From positions 7,981,122 through 8,045,121 of the forward strand of contig NZ_JACHMG010000001.1 of assembly GCF_014204865.1 (NCBI RefSeq): DNA of 64,000 nt, in the 5' to 3' direction. Under the pieces are notes generated by a model that was not told the DNA's origin, ran no database searches, and saw only the letters and a list, made by a program, of their open reading frames with translations. Position numbers and translations under genes: made by a program. The DNA is from Amycolatopsis jiangsuensis (GTDB lineage Bacteria; Actinomycetota; Actinomycetes; Mycobacteriales; Pseudonocardiaceae). Numbering within the stretch: the stretch's first letter is position 1; each line of letters starts with the position of its first letter. Shown in pieces: positions 26,168 through 32,947 of this stretch.

Positions 26168-26515
26168 ATGATCGGCACGAAGGATATCGCCGCCCAGCTG
26201 CGCCGCTGGGCCGAGACCCAGGACGCGCCGCAGCGGGCAGCGTTCGAGGTGCTCGACGAGCAGGGCCACTGGCTGCGGAACAAGGCCTTCATCGACGCGT
26301 GCGTGCACGAGGACGAGTTCGAGGGCGTCGTCTACATCTCGTGGTGGCAGGCCGCCGAGGCTGAAGGCGAGCTGACTGGATCGTCGGGCGAGATGGCGGT
26401 GCTGCGGTTCGCGCTGTTCCTCGCCCAGGACCCGGTGGGCCTGTCGTCGCTGGACTCGAGCAACCGGGCAATCGTGGTCCGGGAGTTCGCTCGTGCGCTC
26501 GGAGTGGCTCGGTGA
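26168..26515 (+). CDS. Hypothetical phage protein
   Basis: This is a 115-residue soluble, acidic protein (MIGTKDIAAQLRRWAETQDA) without recognisable domain. AGAAAGGGAG about 6-8 nt before the ATG gives a strong ribosome-binding site. Its end overlaps the next gene (GTGA). Confidence 0.6.
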   Translation: MIGTKDIAAQLRRWAETQDAPQRAAFEVLDEQGHWLRNKAFIDACVHEDEFEGVVYISWWQAAEAEGELTGSSGEMAVLRFALFLAQDPVGLSSLDSSNRAIVVREFARALGVAR

Positions 26516-26775
26516 CCGCCGCGATGAAGCGGGCGCGTGTCGTGCTCAGCGGCGCGCATTGCTGGCGTCCCGTTCGCTTGGCCGAGGTGGTTGGGTTCGG
26601 CGGAATCGTCGCGGTGACCGTCGCGGCCGCGGTGCTCGGGCTCGTCGGCTGCAAGCCGGTCGAGGGTGCGCCGTCGCCGCGCGCGCCGTACTCGGAGGAC
26701 GCGGGCAAGCCGGACTACCGGTGCGGCTACGACGGGAATCGCCGGTGCCCTGCGGATGGGTCGGTGAACCGGTAG
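26512..26775 (+). CDS. Small membrane or lipoprotein
   Basis: The 87-residue product has one hydrophobic helix (VVGFGGIVAVTVAAAVLGLV) ending in a lipobox-like LVGC. A Pro/Gly-rich, Cys-containing exterior part follows (YRCGYDGNRRCPADG). If the cysteine is lipidated it is a surface lipoprotein. Start GTG 26512 overlaps the preceding stop. Confidence 0.5.
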   Translation: MTAAMKRARVVLSGAHCWRPVRLAEVVGFGGIVAVTVAAAVLGLVGCKPVEGAPSPRAPYSEDAGKPDYRCGYDGNRRCPADGSVNR

Positions 26776-26936
26776 TGCCGAAGCAAGCGAAGAACCAGCC
26801 GTCGCCGCAGACGAAGGCGCAGAACAAGCGGAGCGCCGAGCGTGACCGTGCCGATGTGCGCGAACTCAAGGGAATTTTCGCGCGACAGTCCGATCCAGTA
26901 CCCGGCTCCGGCGACCCGCGCCGTACTGGCCGATGA
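26775..26936 (+). CDS. Small basic hypothetical protein
   Basis: This 53-residue, Lys/Arg/Gln-rich product (VPKQAKNQPSPQTKAQNKRS) starts at a GTG overlapping the previous stop and ends overlapping the next ATG. Its only support is tight packing in the operon. Confidence 0.4.
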   Translation: MPKQAKNQPSPQTKAQNKRSAERDRADVRELKGIFARQSDPVPGSGDPRRTGR

Positions 26937-27148
26937 GCGGCACACATGCCACCCCCGGAGGGGAACCCGTGAGCGCCAACGAAAAGCCGGATAGGCAAGT
27001 CGCAGCAACTGTCCCGTGTGGACGGTGCGGACAGTCGGCTTACGTCGGCAGCGACGGCATCCGCTGCTACTGCTCGGCGCGGCTGTCTGCGGCCGAACGC
27101 CATGAGCGAGCGTTGAACCGAGTGCGTCGAGTGGGGGCCGGGAAATGA
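26933..27148 (+). CDS. Small zinc-ribbon protein
   Basis: The 71-residue product contains CGRCG and a later CYC pair (VPCGRCGQSAYVGSDGIRCY), a probable zinc knuckle. ATG 26933 overlaps the preceding stop; GTG 26969 is an alternative. It overlaps the next gene by 4 nt. Confidence 0.5.
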   Translation: MSGTHATPGGEPVSANEKPDRQVAATVPCGRCGQSAYVGSDGIRCYCSARLSAAERHERALNRVRRVGAGK

Positions 27149-27564
27149 AGACGTGGCACGAGGTGAACGGCACTCTTTTCGGGTTCCCGGAGCTGCCGAC
27201 GCCGGACGAGATGGGCGTGGAGCTGCACGCCAAGTTCACGGCTGCCAATAAGTCCATTCTGGACAGAGCAGCTGCGGTCAAGCACCGACGCCCGGCGAAG
27301 CCGCGGGCGTGGCGGGGGCCGAAACCGGGAAACGGCCAGTTCTCGCCGGAGCCGGGCAAGCCGGGGTCGGTGCTGGAGCTCGATGGCAAGCGTTTCGAGG
27401 TGTGGGCCGCAGCGCCCGCCTGGGGCGGCGTCAAAGCTGTCTGGGCGGTCTGGGATAGCCGGTACTTCATCGTTGACAAGTACGGCCGCTACGCCGAGTA
27501 CGACGTGCAGGGGCACCAGATCGGCGACGTGCACCGCGGTGACCACGAGGGCGGTGCGGCGTGA
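27145..27564 (+). CDS. Hypothetical phage protein
   Basis: This 139-residue protein opens MKTWHEVNGTLFGFPELPTP. Its C-terminal half looks beta-rich with aromatic residues (VWAVWDSRYFIVDKYGRYAE). No family is recognised. It sits between two small genes with 4-nt overlaps on both sides. Confidence 0.55.
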   Translation: MKTWHEVNGTLFGFPELPTPDEMGVELHAKFTAANKSILDRAAAVKHRRPAKPRAWRGPKPGNGQFSPEPGKPGSVLELDGKRFEVWAAAPAWGGVKAVWAVWDSRYFIVDKYGRYAEYDVQGHQIGDVHRGDHEGGAA

Positions 27565-27839
27565 CGGCGTCCCGGGGCACCACCAACCGCGACGCGCGCG
27601 GGGGAACGCGCGACCGGGCGGCGCGGCGCGCGTTCCTGCTCGCCGCGTTCGGGAACGGCGAGACGGCGCCGTGTTATCGCTGCGGCGCCGAGCTCACCAA
27701 CGAGACGATCACTGTTGACCGGATCGTTCCCGGACGTGACGGCGGGCGGTACACGCGCGACAACATCCGCCCGGCGTGCGGCATGTGCAACAGCCAGACC
27801 GGCGGGGCGCTTGCTCGCCACGGGGAGCGTGCCGCGTGA
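27561..27839 (+). CDS. HNH endonuclease-like protein
   Basis: The 92-residue protein carries an HNH/zinc fold: CYRCG, then TVDRIVPGRDGGRYTRDNIR, then CGMCN. The first catalytic position is Asp-Arg (VDRIVPG) where His is usual, so activity is uncertain. Phages use such proteins in replication or as homing nucleases. Confidence 0.7.
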   Translation: MTASRGTTNRDARGGTRDRAARRAFLLAAFGNGETAPCYRCGAELTNETITVDRIVPGRDGGRYTRDNIRPACGMCNSQTGGALARHGERAA

Positions 27840-28255
27840 GCGCGATGTGCAGGAACAACCATCCGCTGACGCCGGAGAACATGGCGGAACGGCGCAGGGA
27901 TGGCTGTGCACGGATAACTCTCGTCTGCCTCACGTGTGAGCGCGGCCGCACCAGGCGTCACCGGAGCGGCGAGGCGCGCAGCCCTCGTGCTTCCCGCGTG
28001 GCCACGTTGCAGGTTCGACGGTCCCGCGAATCCGCCGGCCGGGCCAAGCGCCGAGCGGTGGTGCGCGCAATCGGTCCCGTCGACGGGTGGGAGGCCGAGC
28101 ACGGGGCATGTCCGCCGCGGGTACGGCCCCGGGCGTGGGTTGATCGCGTCGCCCTGCAACGGCACCTGAATGGGCGGGAGGTCGGTCGGGGCCTCACGAC
28201 CGGCGAGCGCAGGGCGCTCTACCTCCTGCGGGTAATCAGGGGAGGTGCCGTGTGA
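27836..28255 (+). CDS. Arg-rich protein with HNH-tail-like start
   Basis: From GTG 27836 the product begins MCRNNHPLTPENMAERR (after VSA), like the C-terminal CxNGHPLTPEN module of phage HNH proteins, with CLTC further on. It then turns Arg-rich and helical over about 139 residues. It may be a DNA-binding protein. Both ends overlap neighbours. Confidence 0.5.
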   Translation: MSAMCRNNHPLTPENMAERRRDGCARITLVCLTCERGRTRRHRSGEARSPRASRVATLQVRRSRESAGRAKRRAVVRAIGPVDGWEAEHGACPPRVRPRAWVDRVALQRHLNGREVGRGLTTGERRALYLLRVIRGGAV

Positions 28256-28644
28256 GCGAGCGAGCGGCGACGTGGAGCTTCCCGCAGCTGGAGAAGTCCG
28301 AGACCGAGCACCCCGAGCCGGAGGTGCTCTGCCGCCCGGCGGCAGACGACGAGCTGCCGCGCGGGGCGCGCACGGTCGCCCGGCTCGCCGAGGGGGCGGG
28401 CTGGGCGGTCGCGGCGACGTACTCGCGCGGGACGAAGCCGGGGCGCGGCCTGCCGGTCGTCGACTCGATCGCGCTGCGCGTGCGGCGTGACGGCGTGCGG
28501 GCGTGGGCGGTTTGGCTGAACGGAAAGTTCGATCAGGCGCAGATGTTGCCCGTGGGCGGCATGCCGGTAGCGACGACCGTCGCGGGGCTGCGCGAGGTAC
28601 TCGCAGCACCGTCCGCTGGACAGCGGCTTGAAGGTGCGGCGTGA
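28252..28644 (+). CDS. Hypothetical phage protein
   Basis: This 130-residue protein starts at a GTG overlapping the previous stop. The C-terminal half (ALRVRRDGVRAWAVWLNGKF) resembles a small beta domain. No function is assigned. It is coupled to the exonuclease downstream by a 4-nt overlap. Confidence 0.5.
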   Translation: MSERAATWSFPQLEKSETEHPEPEVLCRPAADDELPRGARTVARLAEGAGWAVAATYSRGTKPGRGLPVVDSIALRVRRDGVRAWAVWLNGKFDQAQMLPVGGMPVATTVAGLREVLAAPSAGQRLEGAA

Positions 28645-29927
28645 CCGCGCCGACGTGGGAGCAGGTGCATGGCGGGGACACGGTCTACGCGGCCGACGGT
28701 CGCAAGTGGACGATTACCGCGCGAGACGCCGAGCGGGAATGGGTGCATGAGGGCCGCGAAGCGCGGTTCGTGCTCGCGCTCGACGGCCGCGAGGTCGAGT
28801 TCTGGACGATGCTCGACCACCCCGCGATGGTCGCCGAGCGGGCCGATCACAGCGCCGAGGCGCACGTAGCGCAAGCGCTGATCGATGGCGGAATTCGGTT
28901 CAAGGTATTGGAGGAACGGTACGTGACAACCGTCGAGCCGATGGCGGCGCAGCCGCCGAAGCGGCCCGTGAAGCGCGATCAGTGGGGGCGCTATCTGCTG
29001 CCCGATCCGCGTACAGGCAAGGAGAAGGCGTGGACGCGAGCGACGACGCTCGCCCGGGTACTCGCCGACGAGTACAACCTCGGGCAGTGGGCCGAGCGCA
29101 TGGTGGCCAAGGGCATGGCCGCGCGGCCCGATCTCGTGGCGGGCGCGGCGGCCGCGCCGCTGGAGGATAAGAAGACGCTGCAGGGCATCGCGAAGCAGGC
29201 GAAGGAAGCCGCGGGCAGCACGCAGGCGGCCAACCTCGGGACGGCGCTGCACTCGTTCACCGAACGGGCGGACGGCGGCGAGACGATCGACCAGCTCGGC
29301 GCGCCGGCCAACCTGCACGCCGACCTTGTCGCCTATCAGCAGCGCATGCGTGAGGCCGGTTTCACGATCGTGCCCGAGCTGATCGAGCGCATCGTGGTGT
29401 GCCCTGAGCTCGGTGTGGCGGGGACGTTCGACCGCGTTGTGCGCAAGGCGGACGGCACGCTCTCCGTACTCGACTTGAAGACGGGCAAGGATCTCTCGTA
29501 CGGGTGGATGGAAATCGCGATCCAGCAAGCCATCTACGCGAACGCGACGCACTACTACGAGCCCGACGGCGAGCGGCTCGTCGAGATCCCGTCCGGCGTG
29601 CTCGACCGCAAGCGCGCGTACATCCTGCATCTGCCGGTCGGCAGGGCGTCGGCGCAGCTGTACACGGTGGATATCGAGACCGGGTGGCGGCTGGCACAGA
29701 TCGCGGCCGACGTGAAGACCTCGCGCAGCAAGGCGAAGGAGCTCGCCGAGCTGATCGAAGCACCGACCGAGGACGCCGACGCCGTCTACAAGCGCATCAC
29801 GCACGCGCAGTCGCAGCAGGAACTCGCGGCCATCTGGGAAGATGCGCACCCTCGGGGACAGTGGACCGCTGCAGTCAACACCTACGCGCAGGCTCGCCTC
29901 CGTCAACTGACGGGCGGCGCCGTGTGA
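28641..29927 (+). CDS. PD-(D/E)XK exonuclease (RecB/Cas4-like)
   Basis: The 428-residue protein has the signature of phage PD-(D/E)XK nucleases in its second half: the upstream His in ALHSFTE, GVAGTFDRVV (metal Asp), SVLDLKTGK (Asp-x-Lys) and a glutamine helix EIAIQQAIYANA. Such enzymes act as 5'-3' exonucleases in phage recombination. The N-terminal 100 residues form a separate small domain. The C-terminus YAQARLRQLTGGAV is echoed at the end of the next gene, an HNH nuclease. Confidence 0.8.
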   Translation: MTAPTWEQVHGGDTVYAADGRKWTITARDAEREWVHEGREARFVLALDGREVEFWTMLDHPAMVAERADHSAEAHVAQALIDGGIRFKVLEERYVTTVEPMAAQPPKRPVKRDQWGRYLLPDPRTGKEKAWTRATTLARVLADEYNLGQWAERMVAKGMAARPDLVAGAAAAPLEDKKTLQGIAKQAKEAAGSTQAANLGTALHSFTERADGGETIDQLGAPANLHADLVAYQQRMREAGFTIVPELIERIVVCPELGVAGTFDRVVRKADGTLSVLDLKTGKDLSYGWMEIAIQQAIYANATHYYEPDGERLVEIPSGVLDRKRAYILHLPVGRASAQLYTVDIETGWRLAQIAADVKTSRSKAKELAELIEAPTEDADAVYKRITHAQSQQELAAIWEDAHPRGQWTAAVNTYAQARLRQLTGGAV

Positions 29928-29929
29928 CC

Positions 29930-30376
29930 ATGCTGAGCGAAAAGGAGTTCCGGCGGTTCGCCAAAAAGGTGCGGATCATGCCGAGCGGATGCCTTGTGTG
30001 GACCGGATCGCAGATTTCGACCGGTTACGGGAACCTCAAAATCCGCAACAGCTACCGGCTTGCACACCGTGTCGCGTATGAGCACTGGATTGGGCCAATC
30101 CCGGACGGCCTGCAGATCGATCACCTCTGCCGAAACCGTGCATGCGTCAACCCCTCGCATCTGGAGGCGGTCACGCAACGCGTGAACATCCTGCGGGGAG
30201 TCGGTGCCACGGCGGAGAACGCGCAGAAGCTGGAGTGCTCGAACGGACATCCGTACGACGGTGAGAACACCTACTTCCGGCCTGATGGAAGGGGTCGCGA
30301 ATGCAGGGCATGCATGCGCGAGCGCAATCGAGCCCGCTACGCACAAGCTCGCTGCCGTCAGTTGACGGCAGCGTAA
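29930..30376 (+). CDS. HNH homing endonuclease
   Basis: The 148-residue product has an HNH core (HRVAYEHWIGPIPDGLQIDH, LCRNRACVNPSHLEAVT) and a C-terminal zinc module (CSNGHPYDGENTYF, ECRACMRERNRARYA). It ends YAQARCRQLTAA, almost the same as the end of the upstream exonuclease. ATG 29930 begins 2 nt after that gene's stop. The layout suggests a free-standing homing endonuclease that entered at the exonuclease 3' end. Confidence 0.8.
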   Translation: MLSEKEFRRFAKKVRIMPSGCLVWTGSQISTGYGNLKIRNSYRLAHRVAYEHWIGPIPDGLQIDHLCRNRACVNPSHLEAVTQRVNILRGVGATAENAQKLECSNGHPYDGENTYFRPDGRGRECRACMRERNRARYAQARCRQLTAA

Positions 30377-30395
30377 AGGAAAGGGAAGAAATACC

Positions 30396-31022
30396 ATGAC
30401 GAATCCGTTCGCCTTCGGCAACGCGACCGCACCGGCCCCGACGGCCTCCGCACCCGCGCAGCCGCCGGCATCCGCTCCCGTCGCCGCACCCGCAACGCTG
30501 GCGATCGACACCCCTCCGACCGCGCCGGCTGCCGCACCCACGCCGGCGGGCGACGACCCGTTCAGCGCTCCGGCGCCGCAGGCCGCGCGGGGCCCGCGGG
30601 TGCGTGACATGTACGGCCGCCTGCTGCTCGTGATCCCGCACAAGCTGGAGGAAGACCTGCCGAACCGGCTGCAGCCGGGCACCACGCAGGACCGACTCAC
30701 GGCGGACGTGATCATCCTCGACGGTGGGGAGATCCAGTACGGCGGCAAGCCCGAGGCAACCCCGCCGGTGCCGCACACGAAGACCGTCGCGACGCCGTTC
30801 AAGTCGGAGCGGATGTTCCTGTCGCAGCGCGGCCTGATCTCGCAGTGCCGCGAGGCGCTGGCGAAGCGGCTGCAGGGGCAGCCGGGCATGGTGCTCGGCC
30901 GGCTGACGACCGGAGAGGCGAAGGAAGCCGGTCAGAACGCGCCGTTCCTGCTCTCGCCACCCACCGACGAGGACAAGGCGCTCGCCCGGCAGTACCTCGC
31001 GCAGGTCGACCCGTTCGCCTGA
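30396..31022 (+). CDS. Hypothetical protein, possibly ssDNA-binding
   Basis: The 208-residue protein has a Pro/Ala-rich first 65 residues and a compact domain (RDMYGRLLLVIPHKLEEDLP, VIILDGGEIQYG, PFLLSPPTDEDKALARQYLA). Proteins of this type lie next to phage exonucleases, so a recombination-partner or ssDNA-binding role is plausible, but no diagnostic motif is seen. AAAGGAAAGGG-like sequence precedes the ATG. Confidence 0.5.
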   Translation: MTNPFAFGNATAPAPTASAPAQPPASAPVAAPATLAIDTPPTAPAAAPTPAGDDPFSAPAPQAARGPRVRDMYGRLLLVIPHKLEEDLPNRLQPGTTQDRLTADVIILDGGEIQYGGKPEATPPVPHTKTVATPFKSERMFLSQRGLISQCREALAKRLQGQPGMVLGRLTTGEAKEAGQNAPFLLSPPTDEDKALARQYLAQVDPFA

Positions 31023-31037
31023 TCCGGCAACCGAACC

Positions 31038-31082
31038 CCGGGGCGGCCGTCAGCGCGCAGGGGGCCTTGGCGGCCGCCCCGG
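31038..31082 (+). terminator. 12-bp perfect hairpin
   Basis: CCGGGGCGGCCG (31038-31049) pairs with CGGCCGCCCCGG (31071-31082) across a 21-nt loop. It follows the previous stop by 15 nt and could terminate or attenuate within the early operon. Confidence 0.55.
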
Positions 31083-31109
31083 TTCCATCTCTCCCGAAGG
31101 AAGTATCCC

Positions 31110-31550
31110 ATGCAGTTCAACCGATTGGCGCTGCGCACGGCCGCACTGGCCGCGCTGAAGGCCGACGAGAAAGCACACGACGACTGGAACGCGAAGCGGC
31201 GCGAGGACCACCGGGCCGAGCGCACCGAGTGGGTCGAGAAATACGGCGATGCGTGGCTTGCCGCGCTGCCGAAGCTGCGCGACAAGCTCCGCAAGGGACG
31301 GCCGGTCACCTCGGGGGACCTGCCTGCGAGGAGCCGCAACTACGGGTCGCGCTACCCCGCCACGTTCGACGACACGGAGCCGAAAGCCACGCCGTACACC
31401 GGCGGGCACGCGTTGCGCGCGCTCGTACGCGTGCTCGATGCCGTCGCCGACGAGAAGATCAGCACGCACGCGCTGGAGCAGCTCGGCGTCAAGCGCGACG
31501 CGCTGCGCGAAGCCGTGCGGCACCTCGGCGCGGGCGAGGTGCGGGCATGA
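31110..31550 (+). CDS. Hypothetical helical protein
   Basis: This 146-residue, highly charged and mostly helical protein (LKADEKAHDDWNAKRREDHR) has a C-terminal all-helical region. No domain is recognised. The stop overlaps the next start (ATGA). Confidence 0.5.
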   Translation: MQFNRLALRTAALAALKADEKAHDDWNAKRREDHRAERTEWVEKYGDAWLAALPKLRDKLRKGRPVTSGDLPARSRNYGSRYPATFDDTEPKATPYTGGHALRALVRVLDAVADEKISTHALEQLGVKRDALREAVRHLGAGEVRA

Positions 31551-32197
31551 GCGTGAGCACTCCGATCGCCGTGCTGCATGAGCATGGCCTCACCTTCCAC
31601 CAGACCGGCCCGCTGAAGAAGGCAGGCTACGACACGGCCGAGGCGGTCGCCGAGCTCGTCGACGCGCACCGCGACTACGCCGGAGGCGAGTCGGCTCTCT
31701 CGCGGGTGCCGAGCATGGGCCCGCGTCGCGTCGCGCTCGTCTGCGAGGCGGTCGACGCTTGGCGGGAAAATCAGGCACCCCGCACCCCGGATATCGAGTG
31801 TCAGCCTCCGTGCGTCCACTGCTCGCCGACGTCCGCTCGGCGCACCAAGGAAGACTTGACGCGCCGCATCGAACGTATGACGGCGGTACGGGACACGTAC
31901 CGCACTCAGGCCGACGATCTTGCCGCGGAGTTGACGTTTGTCGCCTCGCGTTACCTCGCGGACGACGGCGGGTTGCGGTTCTCCTCGCAGCGTTGCACGG
32001 GCGTCTCAGCTGACGCGCTGGCCTGGTTCGGCGTGGGCGTCCGCTCCGAACCCGAAGAGGACGAGTACCCGCGCGATCAGTTCGACCTGAGCGCTTGCGA
32101 GCGCACGTTCGAGATGGCACCGCAGCACGTGCAGGAACGGATGCTGCCGGTCCTGCAGCAGTACCGGGCGGCGGTCGCGGCCAATCCGCGGGCGTAG
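31547..32197 (+). CDS. HhH-containing hypothetical protein
   Basis: The 216-residue product has an N-terminal helix-hairpin-helix-like stretch (ALSRVPSMGPRRVALVCEAV), a Cys pair (CVHC) and a charged helix (RRIERMTAVRDTYRTQADDL). The HhH suggests DNA binding. The ATG 31547 start overlaps the previous stop; the open frame extends upstream only as a shadow. Confidence 0.55.
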   Translation: MSVSTPIAVLHEHGLTFHQTGPLKKAGYDTAEAVAELVDAHRDYAGGESALSRVPSMGPRRVALVCEAVDAWRENQAPRTPDIECQPPCVHCSPTSARRTKEDLTRRIERMTAVRDTYRTQADDLAAELTFVASRYLADDGGLRFSSQRCTGVSADALAWFGVGVRSEPEEDEYPRDQFDLSACERTFEMAPQHVQERMLPVLQQYRAAVAANPRA

Positions 32198-32255
32198 CAG
32201 TGGAGGGCGTGAGCGGTCAGGCCGTGCGTCCGGGGATCCGAGCCCCGGCGTCCAC

Positions 32256-32732
32256 GTGAGCACAATCGAGGTCCTGAGCGTGACGGTGCCCGGCCGTCCC
32301 GCGCCGCAGGGCAGCAAGAAAACCGGGTCAGCTGGACAACTGCGCGAGGCGAGTGCCTACCTGCCCGCGTGGCGGGCCGCGGTGAAGCGCGCCGTCTACG
32401 AGCGGTACCGCGAGCTCGGCGTCGTGCCGGGAGATCTGCCGTTGCTGCTCGGGCCCGTGGCGTTCGGCGCTACGTTCTACATGCCGGGCGGGCACCGCGT
32501 CGACTCGCCGCCGGACCTGGACAAGCTGCTGCGCGCCGTGTGGGACTCGCTCACCGCGGCACGCGTGTGGGAGGACGACGGGCGCGTGGTCGAGGTCGAC
32601 TGGTGCTCGAAGGTCGCGGCCACCGAGGCGTACCCATTCACTGGCGCGCACCTGCAGGTGCGCAGCGTCGAGGCGCCCGCCGCAGTGGACGGGGCCGACC
32701 TGCTCGGCGTCACTGAGGGGCGTGCCGCGTGA
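32256..32732 (+). CDS. rusA: RusA-type Holliday junction resolvase
   Basis: RusA cuts four-way DNA junctions during phage recombination and packaging. The 158-residue product has the family motif with catalytic aspartates, DSPPDLDKLLRAVWDSLT, followed by WEDDGRVVEVDWCSKV, and the N-terminal GRPAPQGSKK. GTG 32256 is the start, and its end overlaps the next gene. Confidence 0.88.
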   Translation: MSTIEVLSVTVPGRPAPQGSKKTGSAGQLREASAYLPAWRAAVKRAVYERYRELGVVPGDLPLLLGPVAFGATFYMPGGHRVDSPPDLDKLLRAVWDSLTAARVWEDDGRVVEVDWCSKVAATEAYPFTGAHLQVRSVEAPAAVDGADLLGVTEGRAA

Positions 32733-32947
32733 AGGTCTACTTCTCGCAGGGATTCAGTCAGGTGGTCGACGTCGCCGCCGAGTCTGTGGGCGAGGCGATC
32801 GAGAAGGCAAGCGTGGAAGTCTACTTCGGACTCTGCCATGAATGCGGCCACAAGATGAGCGAGGACGGCGAGGCCGAAGCGCTCTACGTCTTCGACGACA
32901 ACAACAACGAGCTGTGGCGCCACCCGTCCGTGGGCGGTGAAGCGTGA
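32729..32947 (+). CDS. Small CxxC hypothetical protein
   Basis: This 72-residue acidic protein has a single CHECGHK motif (zinc or redox) in the middle and an aromatic-acid C-terminus (ALYVFDDNNNELWRHP). GTG start, overlapping neighbours on both sides. Confidence 0.5.
   Translation: MKVYFSQGFSQVVDVAAESVGEAIEKASVEVYFGLCHECGHKMSEDGEAEALYVFDDNNNELWRHPSVGGEA

Noticed and set aside
27561..28255. Group I intron or inteins around the HNH genes
   Set aside because: The HNH genes are free-standing, with overlapping neighbours and no split host gene at these points.
32200..32255. Functional tRNA gene
   Set aside because: No anticodon arm and no standard T-loop; only kept as a low-interest observation.
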